10,528 bases of DNA from Gammaproteobacteria bacterium. GTDB taxonomy: Bacteria; Pseudomonadota; Gammaproteobacteria; Steroidobacterales; Steroidobacteraceae. Position 1 is the first letter of the stretch, and every line of letters begins with the position of its first letter. The position numbers and the translations under genes were made by a program. Positions 1 through 6,560 of this stretch are shown here, piece by piece. Location: assembly GCA_028293725.1 (NCBI GenBank), contig JAQGOE010000301.1:1-10528 (forward strand), written 5' to 3'. Below the pieces are notes generated by a model. The model had not been told where the DNA came from. It worked only from the letters and a program-made list of their open reading frames with translations, and did not search any database.

Positions 1-676
1 CGGCAACGCTGGCCAGCAGTGCGACGAGCGAGAGCCACCATACTGTCTGGTTCCAGGCGGACCAGCTCTTCCGCAACGGCGTGAAATAAATCCAATGCAG
101 CACCGCACCACACCAGTTCCAGGCGCGCTCCGTGCCTCGTGTCCTTTGAAGAACCTGCCCGGTGCGTCCGGAGACGTATAGGTCGGTCCGCTCCACGTCG
201 TCGAGGCGCACACGATAAAAGGGCCGGAATGGGTCAAAGCGCTGATGAACAATCCACTGGTCATACTCCAGTGGACCGTCCACGCTACTCACCGTTGAGC
301 CGCCGAACCGTTCTGCCACCGTTCGAGCAGTGGCTGCGGAGAACAGCGCTGGTGGTGCCGCATCATCACCTGAGACCACGACAGGCTTGCCGCCAACGTA
401 GGCCAGATACATTGGACGTCCCGCTACGCTGATCAGCAGCAGCTGTTCGGTATGCGGCGCCCCCGCGAGCGCGGCCGACGGGGTGCGCGTGAGTCGTGAC
501 ACATCGACCGGCTCTGAGTGCGCTAAACGATCACGCTCCGCCAGCGCCGGATAGGGCACATACAACAGCACCGCGCCGCTGGCGAACCAGGCGATGAATA
601 GCAGGCACAGCACGACTCCTGACCAGCGGTGAAACCACGTCAGACATCGATTCACGCGAGGCCAGAGTGTGCCCAT
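1..676 (-). CDS. PepSY-family inner-membrane protein, C-terminus beyond the left edge
   Basis: The reading frame is open from an ATG at 676-674 to the left edge, giving 225 residues of a longer protein. An N-terminal helix (about residues 17-42, with the motif WFHRWSG before it) is followed by a periplasmic region. Near the cut end come the signature segments HWIYFTPLRKSW and VWWLSL, typical of PepSY-associated transmembrane proteins. Relatives are inner-membrane proteins with several helices, often encoded next to TonB-dependent siderophore receptors and thought to help reduce or release iron in the periplasm; that role is known for the family and inferred here. The start lies only 3 nt after the receptor stop codon, with a weak ribosome site inside the receptor's 3' end, so translational coupling in one operon is likely. 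No internal stop is present in the visible part. Confidence 0.85.
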   Translation of the reverse strand, partial: MGTLWPRVNRCLTWFHRWSGVVLCLLFIAWFASGAVLLYVPYPALAERDRLAHSEPVDVSRLTRTPSAALAGAPHTEQLLLISVAGRPMYLAYVGGKPVVVSGDDAAPPALFSAATARTVAERFGGSTVSSVDGPLEYDQWIVHQRFDPFRPFYRVRLDDVERTDLYVSGRTGQVLQRTRGTERAWNWCGAVLHWIYFTPLRKSWSAWNQTVWWLSLVALLASVA

Positions 677-679
677 ACT

Positions 680-2917
680 TCAGAACTTAACGTAGGCGCC
701 CAGCTCCCAATAGCGCGGCTGTCCGAGCATGAGCTCAGAGGGGTAGTAGATGTCGGCCCACTGCGCATAAGTCTTGTTAAAGAGATTGTTGACGCGCGCC
801 GTCACGAGCATGCCCGGCTTGACCTCATAGGAGGCATAGCCGTTGAACAGGGCGTAGTGCTCGAGGATCAGCGTATTGGCAGTGTTCCCCGGGCGATTGC
901 CGATGTAGCGCACGCCACCACCGATTTCCAGCGGAAGGCTTGCCACATCACGCACGCTCGTCCAGAGATTTGCTGTCCAGCGCGGAATGTTCGCGGGCTG
1001 CACATCGGTGTAGCTCGAACCTGTAGAGGGGTCAGTGAACGAGGTGTACACCGAATCGGTATAGGCCGCGTTCGCACTGACCGTCCAGGTGCGTGTCAGC
1101 TTGAAACTGCTCGTGACCTCTACGCCCTTGGATGTCTGGCTGGCGTTGGCTTGAGTTTCCTGGCTGGTCTGCACCAGCATGTTCGACTTCTTGATGTCAT
1201 AGACGGCGGCGGTCACATCCGCCGTGCCGTCAGGCGTTCTGGCCTTGATTCCCGCCTCAACCTGATGGGAGCTGCTGAGTGCGAACTTCCCCTCCGGTGC
1301 ATTGACCAGGAAAATATTGTTCGTGCCCGGGGGGTCCTTGCCCGTCGTCCACGACAGGTATGGGGTGACGTACTTGTTGACGTTGTATACCAAGCCGACA
1401 CGCCAGTTTGTCGAGGTATAGTTTTCCGTGAACCCATTGCTCATTTCCCGGCCCTGGGTGTTGAAGTTCTGCCGATCGAGGTCGAGGCGGTCATAGCGTC
1501 CCCCGGTCACCAGCTTTACCGGCGCCGCCAGGTCGATGACATCCTCGTAGAAGGCGGCATAGTCGTTCCAGTGGGTGGGGCTCGCCCGCGGCACCAGATC
1601 TGCCAGTTGGCCCGGTTGGGCCGGTTGCAGCAGGGGTCCGAACAGCCCCGGTGAGGGATTGAACGGATCCACGAGGTCGTTGTTCGGGAAGCCCCGAATA
1701 CGATTGAAGTTCAGATGGCTGTAATCAAAGCCGACGACCGCTGTATTGGGTAATCCGAAGAGCATGCTTTTGTACGTTGCGCTGCCCTGATCGCCGGTCA
1801 AATCCTGCTGATGAAACACGTAGAAGCGATCGCGATTGATCTGGGGACTGGCCAGTGGATTGCCATTCAGATCGACCGTCGTGAATTGATAGGTCTCAGC
1901 GTCGACCCATGATCGGTGGGCATGAAAGTAATAAACAAAATTCTGCAGCGTCAGATTCTCCGTGGGTGTCCATTTCACCAGCAGCTGCGGCCAGACCTGG
2001 TGGGAGCCAATGGAGGCATCGCCGACATTGTAGTTTACGAACTGCATACGCCGATCGAGTGCCAATCCGTCTGTGGAATTGGAGCTGATCACGCCGGTAA
2101 GCGGCTGCGTGGCGAACGAGGCAGGTACCAGCGGGGTGCCGTAGTAGTCGGACGGATGGTCCTGGAGCCAGTCGACCGTAAGCTGCACATCGAGCGTCTG
2201 TGTAGCCTTCCACAATACCGTCACAGTCGCCTCCGTCGTATTGGACGGATCCCGCTCGACGTATCCTTGGGTAGACGAACGACTGACGTCAGCACGTATC
2301 GCCACCGTATCGCCGAAATGGGCCGTGCCGCCGACCCCGACATTGGCGGTACCAAAGCTGCCACCGGACGCCAACGCTTCGAACTGGGGGTCGCCGAAGC
2401 TCGGCGCCTTGTCCACTACGTTCAGCGCGCCGGCAATTGCGCCCTGTCCGTACAGCACCGATGCCGGTCCTTTCAGGATCTCGACGCTGCCGACGTTGAA
2501 GCTATTCTGATCGCGGCTAGTCATGTTCGACGGCCCGATATACAGGCCGTTTCGCAGCGTCGTGATCTGGTTACCGGTAAAGCCGCGCATCGAAAACTGC
2601 GACTGATCACCGGGTGAGCCGCCGGAGGTGACGCCCGCCTGGCTGTCGGCGGCTTGCTGCACATTAACGAAGCCGCGGCCGAGCATCTCATCGTTATCGA
2701 TGACGTCGAGCGTTGCCGGAAGCTCCTGGGCGCTCAGGCCCAACCGACTTCCCGTCGGTGTGAATTGCTCCAGGGAGCGGATCTTCGCTGCTGTGACGGT
2801 GATCGTGTCGAGTGCGACGCCTGAATCGGAATTGTCGGCCCACGCCTGCGAGGCGGTGCCAGCGGTGATCAGTGCGACGACGAGCAGCCTGCCACGACTG
2901 CCAGTGTGAATGTACAT
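680..2917 (-). CDS. TonB-dependent outer-membrane receptor, siderophore-receptor type
   Basis: This 745-residue protein is the usual length for a TonB-dependent siderophore receptor. I chose the ATG at 2917 rather than the in-frame ATG 30 nt upstream. GGGGAGG lies 6 nt before it, and the protein then opens directly with a signal peptide (residues 1-27, hydrophobic LLVVALITAG core, likely cut after AWA). A TonB box, DTITVTA, lies at residues 37-43. The plug domain follows, with FSMRGF, the VEILKGPASVLYGQGAIAGALN-type signature (split across about 150-170) and a C-terminal barrel ending GAYVKF with the terminal Phe needed for barrel assembly. It would import a metal chelate across the outer membrane using TonB energy. 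Iron-siderophore is the default for the family. I found no Fur box, so the true ligand and regulator are open. It is the first gene of an operon with the PepSY gene. Confidence 0.93.
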   Translation of the reverse strand: MYIHTGSRGRLLVVALITAGTASQAWADNSDSGVALDTITVTAAKIRSLEQFTPTGSRLGLSAQELPATLDVIDNDEMLGRGFVNVQQAADSQAGVTSGGSPGDQSQFSMRGFTGNQITTLRNGLYIGPSNMTSRDQNSFNVGSVEILKGPASVLYGQGAIAGALNVVDKAPSFGDPQFEALASGGSFGTANVGVGGTAHFGDTVAIRADVSRSSTQGYVERDPSNTTEATVTVLWKATQTLDVQLTVDWLQDHPSDYYGTPLVPASFATQPLTGVISSNSTDGLALDRRMQFVNYNVGDASIGSHQVWPQLLVKWTPTENLTLQNFVYYFHAHRSWVDAETYQFTTVDLNGNPLASPQINRDRFYVFHQQDLTGDQGSATYKSMLFGLPNTAVVGFDYSHLNFNRIRGFPNNDLVDPFNPSPGLFGPLLQPAQPGQLADLVPRASPTHWNDYAAFYEDVIDLAAPVKLVTGGRYDRLDLDRQNFNTQGREMSNGFTENYTSTNWRVGLVYNVNKYVTPYLSWTTGKDPPGTNNIFLVNAPEGKFALSSSHQVEAGIKARTPDGTADVTAAVYDIKKSNMLVQTSQETQANASQTSKGVEVTSSFKLTRTWTVSANAAYTDSVYTSFTDPSTGSSYTDVQPANIPRWTANLWTSVRDVASLPLEIGGGVRYIGNRPGNTANTLILEHYALFNGYASYEVKPGMLVTARVNNLFNKTYAQWADIYYPSELMLGQPRYWELGAYVKF

Positions 2918-2984
2918 GTATCGCCTCCCCGTGAAGCGCGTTATCAACCACCCCTCGTTCTGTCGTGTGCGGATCTTCTTATTT

Positions 2985-2996
2985 TTGTCTAGTCAA
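2985..2996. repeat. Imperfect dyad TTGTCTAGTCAA in the receptor leader
   Basis: Ten of twelve positions are symmetric (TTGnCTAGnCAA). It lies just at or downstream of the predicted start of the receptor transcript, so it could be a second operator. No regulator is identified. Confidence 0.3.
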
Positions 2997-3003
2997 ATAC
3001 AGC

Positions 3004-3030
3004 ATCATACGGAGCACGGTGCTCTGTCAA
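3004..3030 (-). promoter_or_regulatory. Candidate promoter of the receptor operon with an operator dyad in its spacer
   Basis: Read on the minus strand, a perfect -35 hexamer TTGACA (3030-3025) and a good -10 TATGAT (3009-3004) are separated by a short 15-bp spacer. The spacer contains a perfect 13-bp dyad, GAGCAC-G-GTGCTC (3012-3024). Transcription would begin near 2997 and give a leader of about 80 nt. A dyad sitting exactly between the two hexamers suggests control by a dimeric regulator. It is GC-rich and does not resemble a Fur box. The promoter call is from sequence match alone. Confidence 0.5.
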
Positions 3031-3031
3031 G

Positions 3032-3045
3032 ACCGCGAATGCGGT
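3032..3045. repeat. Short inverted repeat ACCGC-gaat-GCGGT
   Basis: A perfect 5-bp stem with a 4-nt centre lies immediately upstream of the receptor -35 hexamer. It may extend the operator region. Its small size means chance is possible. Confidence 0.25.
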
Positions 3046-3109
3046 GCCGTCGAGGTGATGTGACGTGGTGATAGCACTTTATTCCACGGCTTTAAACTAT
3101 CCGATGCTC

Positions 3110-3147
3110 GGCGGAGACGTAAGGGAGGCCGAAGGAACGTACCCGCC
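3110..3147. other. Possible structured element upstream of the metal-sensor promoter
   Basis: GGCGG (3110-3114) pairs with CCGCC (3143-3147). Inside it ACGT (3117-3120) pairs with ACGT (3137-3140), leaving a 2x2 internal loop and a purine-rich 16-nt terminal loop. CCTTT follows. It lies outside both predicted transcripts of the flanking operons, so if transcribed it would need its own promoter. I could not match it to a known riboswitch class. Confidence 0.25.
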
Positions 3148-3170
3148 GCCTTTGTCGTAGACAATTCATA

Positions 3171-3216
3171 TTGTCATAGCAATTGGTCATATACTACTAT
3201 ACCTGGGTAGGGTATA
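3171..3216 (+). promoter_or_regulatory. Candidate promoter and operator of the metal-efflux operon
   Basis: A -35-like TTGTCA (3171-3176) and a -10-like TACTAT (3195-3200) are 18 bp apart in an AT-rich stretch. Overlapping the -10 and running past it is a perfect dyad, TATACC-(TGGGTAG)-GGTATA (3198-3216): AT-rich arms flank a G-rich centre. RcnR, DmeR and FrmR repressors are known to bind sites with a G or C tract between AT-rich inverted repeats, so autoregulation by the downstream sensor is a reasonable inference. Confidence 0.6.
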
Positions 3217-3231
3217 TCAGCCGAGAACCAT

Positions 3232-3510
3232 ATGGGACACACAGTCCGCGAAAAAGCCAAGTTGCTCGCTCGCGTGAGACGAATTCGCGGGCAAGTCGAA
3301 GCCTTGGAACGAGCCCTTGAGAGCGAGAAGGGCTGCAACGAAGTGTTGCAACAGATCGTCGCGGTGCGCGGTGCGATGAATGGGCTGATGACCGAAGTGA
3401 TCGAGGATCACGTGCGCACGCACATCGCCAGTCCCGCGATCACGAGTCAAGCCGAGCGTTCGAAGGGCGCCGAAGAATTGATCGAGGTCGTCCGTTCGTA
3501 TTTGAAGTGA
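3232..3510 (+). CDS. RcnR/DmeR-like metal-sensing repressor (CsoR/RcnR/FrmR family)
   Basis: The 92-residue, all-helical protein has the family core (RVRRIRGQVEALERALE, then LQQIVAVRGAMNGLM). These repressors are tetramers that bind operator DNA when metal-free and let go when metal binds. The residues that set metal choice are visible: His3, Cys35, His60 and His64, at the same numbers as in E. coli RcnR, the Ni/Co sensor. The Cys-His-Cys copper set of CsoR is absent. FrmR, the formaldehyde sensor, is a close relative and the core sequence resembles it, but His3, His60 and His64 favour metal. The gene starts 16 nt after the candidate operator and is followed 26 nt later by a P1B ATPase, so it most likely represses its own operon. 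Ni or Co is the predicted signal, by inference. Confidence 0.88.
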   Translation: MGHTVREKAKLLARVRRIRGQVEALERALESEKGCNEVLQQIVAVRGAMNGLMTEVIEDHVRTHIASPAITSQAERSKGAEELIEVVRSYLK

Positions 3511-3536
3511 AGTGAATTGATTTGAGAGAACTGCCT

Positions 3537-5579
3537 ATGAATGCTCAACACGATCACGAGACGGCACCTGATCTCGCCGAGCAGGCCGCTCGCCGGACGG
3601 CGGTACCCGCTGCGCATGAACACACACAGACCGAGGGCCGCGGTGGCCATCATCACGACCACGACGATGCTCATGATCATCACGATCGTGATGATGACCA
3701 TGACCACGCCTTTGAGTGGGCGGAGATGCTGCGCATCGCGCTCGTGGCAGTGGCGGCGGCCTGTGTCGGATGGCATGTCTGGGAGCCGTTCGGTGCCGTC
3801 AGTGTCATCGGGGTGATCGGGCTGTTGATCGGCGGCTGGCCGATCTTCAAGGAAGCCTTGGAAAACCTACTGGCGAAACGGATGACCATGGAGCTCTCCA
3901 TGTCGATCGCCATCATTGCGGCGGCGGCGATTTCGGAGTTTTTCACGGCCCTGGTGATCACCCTTTTCGTATTGATTGCGGAAGTGTTGGAGGGCATGAC
4001 GGTCTCCCGGGGCCGGCGCGCGATCCGCGACCTTCTGGATTTCTTGCCGCGCGCGGTGTCTGTCCGCCGCAGTGGAGCTGTAGCGGAGGTCGACGCCGAC
4101 ACATTGAGGGTGGGCGATGCGGTCCTCGTGAACCCGGGCGGCCGTATCCCGGTGGACGGCACGGTGATTGCCGGCCATTCCTTCGTCGACCAGGCGCGTA
4201 TTACGGGCGAATCTCTGCCCCTGGAGAAGACTGCCGGCGCACCAGTGTTTGCCGGCTCCATCAATCAGTCCGGCGCCCTCGAGATCCGTGCTGAACGCCT
4301 CGGCCGCGACACCAGTTACGGGAAGATCATCGAGGCGGTGGAGCAGGCAGAGCGCTCACGCGCGCCGGTGCAGCGCCTGGCCGATCGCCTGGCGGGGTAT
4401 CTGGTGTATTTCGCCTTGGGCGCCGCCGTGTTGACGTATGTACTCACGCGCGACATTCGCTCGACCATATCGGTGGTGATCGTAGCTGGAGCCTGCGGCA
4501 TCGCGGCCGGCACGCCGCTCGCGATTCTTGGCGCTATCGGCCGTGCCGCGCGCGCCGGTGCGATCATTAAAGGTGGCCTGTTCCTGGAGCAATTGGGCCG
4601 CGTTGACACTGTCGTTCTCGACAAGACGGGTACCGTGACCTACGGGCGACCGGAAGTTCGCACCCTCGTGCCAGTGGGAGGTGCGGATGAGCTCACCCTT
4701 CTGGATGCGGCCGCGTCGGCCGAGATTCGGTCCGAGCACCCATTGGGAAAAACGATCGTGGCCCACGCCACGGCAATGGGGCGGACAGTGAAGGAGCCTG
4801 AACATTTTGCTTATACGCCCGGCCGCGGCATCGATGCCGTGGTGGACGGTGCACGCGTGTTGGTCGGTAATCAGGTTCTGATGCGTGCGCACGGCATTGC
4901 GATTCCAAACGATCTCCTGGCCCAGTACCCGGAAGCCTCTGAAATCTTCGTAGCGCAGGACGGTCGGCTGCTCGGCGCTGTGATCATCGCGGATACCCTT
5001 CGCGCCGAAGCGGCTCAGGCGATCCGAGCCATCCAGTCGCTGGGCATCAAGACGATTCTGTTGACCGGCGATGCGCAAGCCGTGGCGCAGGTCATCGCTA
5101 AACAGCTCGGCATTGCCGAATTCGCGGCGGATCTGCTGCCGGACGATAAGCGACGTCGGGTCAAGGAGCTTGTCGACCAGGGACGTACGGTGGCGATGGT
5201 CGGCGACGGCATCAACGATGCGCCCGCGTTGATTGAGGCGCACGTCGGAGTCTCGATGGGCTCGGGTACTGATGTGGCGCGGGAGAGCGCCGATGTCGTG
5301 CTGTTGGGCAATGACCTGTTGAAATTCGCCGAGACGCTGGCGGTGGCACGTCGCACGCGACGGATCATCTGGGCCAACTTCGTGGGTACGATCGGTGTGG
5401 ATGCCCTCGGCATCGGTCTTGCGGCCTTCGGGCTGCTGAACCCGCTACTGGCCGCCTTCATTCACGTGGCCTCGGAAATGGCGTTCATTTTGAACTCCGC
5501 CCGCTTATTGCCACGACGTGAGGCGAATCAGCGGCCGCTCGTGCCGAAGGCCGGGGCAGCACAGCCGGGCCTGGGGTAG
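3537..5579 (+). CDS. P1B-type metal-transporting ATPase with His/Asp-rich N-terminus and non-canonical TM4 motif
   Basis: This 680-residue inner-membrane pump would use ATP to export a transition metal. I chose the ATG at 3537 (GAGAG 8 nt upstream) over an in-frame TTG 15 nt earlier. There is no CxxC metal-binding domain. Instead residues 38-57 hold nine His among Asp residues. The catalytic parts are complete: TGES (223-226), phosphorylated Asp362 in DKTGT, His401-Pro402 of the P1B nucleotide domain and GDGIND (556-561). The unusual part is TM4: where P1B pumps have CPC, SPC or TPC, this one reads Gly318-Ala319-Cys320, followed by GIAAGTP, so the normally invariant proline is lost. The last helix carries HVASE (643-647) and Asn653, roughly where P1B-4 pumps have HEGGT. 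Together with the RcnR-like sensor this suggests Ni, Co or a similar ion; the substrate is inferred. Confidence 0.9.
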   Translation: MNAQHDHETAPDLAEQAARRTAVPAAHEHTQTEGRGGHHHDHDDAHDHHDRDDDHDHAFEWAEMLRIALVAVAAACVGWHVWEPFGAVSVIGVIGLLIGGWPIFKEALENLLAKRMTMELSMSIAIIAAAAISEFFTALVITLFVLIAEVLEGMTVSRGRRAIRDLLDFLPRAVSVRRSGAVAEVDADTLRVGDAVLVNPGGRIPVDGTVIAGHSFVDQARITGESLPLEKTAGAPVFAGSINQSGALEIRAERLGRDTSYGKIIEAVEQAERSRAPVQRLADRLAGYLVYFALGAAVLTYVLTRDIRSTISVVIVAGACGIAAGTPLAILGAIGRAARAGAIIKGGLFLEQLGRVDTVVLDKTGTVTYGRPEVRTLVPVGGADELTLLDAAASAEIRSEHPLGKTIVAHATAMGRTVKEPEHFAYTPGRGIDAVVDGARVLVGNQVLMRAHGIAIPNDLLAQYPEASEIFVAQDGRLLGAVIIADTLRAEAAQAIRAIQSLGIKTILLTGDAQAVAQVIAKQLGIAEFAADLLPDDKRRRVKELVDQGRTVAMVGDGINDAPALIEAHVGVSMGSGTDVARESADVVLLGNDLLKFAETLAVARRTRRIIWANFVGTIGVDALGIGLAAFGLLNPLLAAFIHVASEMAFILNSARLLPRREANQRPLVPKAGAAQPGLG

Positions 5580-5607
5580 AGCGGCACGTCCTCGTCGGCA
5601 TCCGGTT

Positions 5608-5623
5608 CCCAGGCTACACTGGG
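5608..5623 (+). terminator. Weak hairpin after the ATPase gene
   Basis: CCCAG-gctaca-CTGGG starts 29 nt after the ATPase stop codon. The stem is only 5 bp and no U-tract follows, so termination here is doubtful. Nothing else recognisable was found between 5580 and 5802. Confidence 0.2.
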
Positions 5624-5802
5624 ATTGTGGACTGCGAGACCGAGATAAGGTGCGAGCGCGATCTGCGGGTGAAAGTGCTACCACTCTGCTACCGGACCCA
5701 GCCGAACTCACCCGAACTGGCCGGACCGGGGCGTCGCGAAAAGTGGGGTAAATCGGGGACTTACGTCTTGCACGTCCGTTTGGGTTTGGGGGAGAACTGT
5801 CT

Positions 5803-5846
5803 CTTAATCTCTTGGTCGTAGGTTCGACTCCTACACGGCCCACCAA
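5803..5846 (+). repeat. tRNA-Lys(CTT) 3' half, copy 1 (att-like scar)
   Basis: From the anticodon loop (CTCTTAA, 5801-5807) onward this is a tRNA-Lys 3' half. The T arm is GTAGG-TTCGACT-CCTAC, the 3' acceptor strand ACGGCCC, and the end is A-CCA. The expected 5' acceptor GGGCCGT and D arm are absent upstream, and the anticodon stem cannot pair, so this is not a working tRNA gene. Such 3' fragments are left where islands integrate by tyrosine recombinases at tRNA genes. A small hairpin, GGCAC-ttgc-GTGCC (5853-5866), follows and may be the old tRNA terminator. Its partner copy is at 10046-10089. Confidence 0.8.
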
Positions 5847-6560
5847 ATTTCAGGCACTTGCGTGCCGATCCTGCGGGTTGACGTCTTCATCTAGTCCCCG
5901 TACCGCGCTCCGCGAAGGCGGCATTCCCTGATTCATCGCCAGATCACGCTCGCTTTGCTGGCGAAGCCAATTTCGCCAAGAGATGATCGCGGAGAAAAGT
6001 CCAAGCCCGCACAATGATGTCAGTCGAATTCCAACATGACACTGACTGGCTCTATAGTTCCTGATTGCGTTAGTCCTCTGAGGCCGCGCAGATAATTCTG
6101 CGTAAAGCTTTCCAGGAGTAGCGGCATGTGAGTTCGATCTGGGTGCCCTCACCGGCGAGACAGGTGATCGCTCGGACAAGCAAATGGCGTCGGTACTTCT
6201 TCGGCGGTCCGACAGACATTAGACAGTACAGCATTCCAGTTGCGTATCTCACCTCGTTAAGTATCGCCACGCGGGAATCGCTGCGTGTCCCAACCGCCAC
6301 CCCCGCGTGTGACTCGCGTACGTTGTTCGCGTGTGCCAATGATGCGTTGTCGCTGACGGATGTGACGACGTCAAGTCGCGACGGAGGAATTGAAGGGTCA
6401 CTACGGTTGATGGTGTTTGCGATAAAACCACTGGAGGAATGTCAGTGAAATGCTGGCGAGTCGCAGAAACCAGCTTCGGCTGTTATACACTCCGATCGTA
6501 TCGTGTTATGTTATTTGATCTCATCGATCTATTATAAAACTCAGCAAAGCTGAAAATAAA
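5847..6560. other. 714-bp stretch with no recognisable gene
   Basis: I read all six frames and found no family signature. The longest plus frame (6128-6448, 106 codons) and the minus frames at 5850-6179 and 6070-6339 have low-complexity or Arg/Ser/Thr-rich translations, no good ribosome site and no motif. The last 80 bases become strikingly AT-rich compared with the surroundings and probably hold the promoter of the next gene. GGAGGA at 6433-6438 precedes a GTG-started 30-codon frame (6445-6537), which I do not call. Confidence 0.5.
6530..6535 (+). promoter_or_regulatory. Possible -10 element of the nuclease gene
   Basis: TATTAT lies in an AT-rich island 26 nt before the ATG at 6561. The best -35 candidate (TTATGT, 6506-6511) is poor. 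A short dyad CAGC-aaa-GCTG (about 6542-6552) lies between the -10 and the start codon. Confidence 0.3.

Noticed and set aside
139..432. Plus-strand 97-codon frame at the left edge
   Set aside because: It is antisense to the PepSY coding frame, whose conserved motifs settle the strand. Its translation is Arg-rich with no motif.
629..2617. Long plus-strand open frames opposite the receptor gene (629-1654 and 1916-2617)
   Set aside because: They are antisense to a receptor with full signal peptide, plug and barrel signatures, and their translations show no domain.
2918..3010. A Fur box before the siderophore-type receptor
   Set aside because: TTGATAACG is the nearest AT-rich match, but nothing approaches the 19-bp GATAATGATAATCATTATC pattern.
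4356..5243. 295-codon minus-strand frame opposite the ATPase
   Set aside because: It lies wholly inside a gene with all P-type ATPase motifs; the frame stays open because of high GC codon bias.
5505..5846. Minus-strand frames starting MVGRVGVEPTTKRL (here and at 9439-10089)
   Set aside because: This N-terminal peptide is the antisense translation of a tRNA 3' end and is a well-known false gene call. For the second one, only its C-terminal TolB-like part is meaningful.
5750..5846. A complete tRNA gene ending at the first CCA
   Set aside because: There is no GGGCCGT acceptor start or D arm upstream, and the five bases before the anticodon loop cannot pair with those after it.
6128..6448. 106-codon plus-strand frame in the gene-poor stretch
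   Set aside because: No ribosome site, no recognisable motif and a Ser/Thr/Arg-rich composition typical of non-coding frames.
6445..6537. 30-codon GTG-started frame with GGAGGA upstream
   Set aside because: Good spacing to the ribosome site but no recognisable sequence, and the last half overlaps the AT-rich promoter region. Left as a note only.
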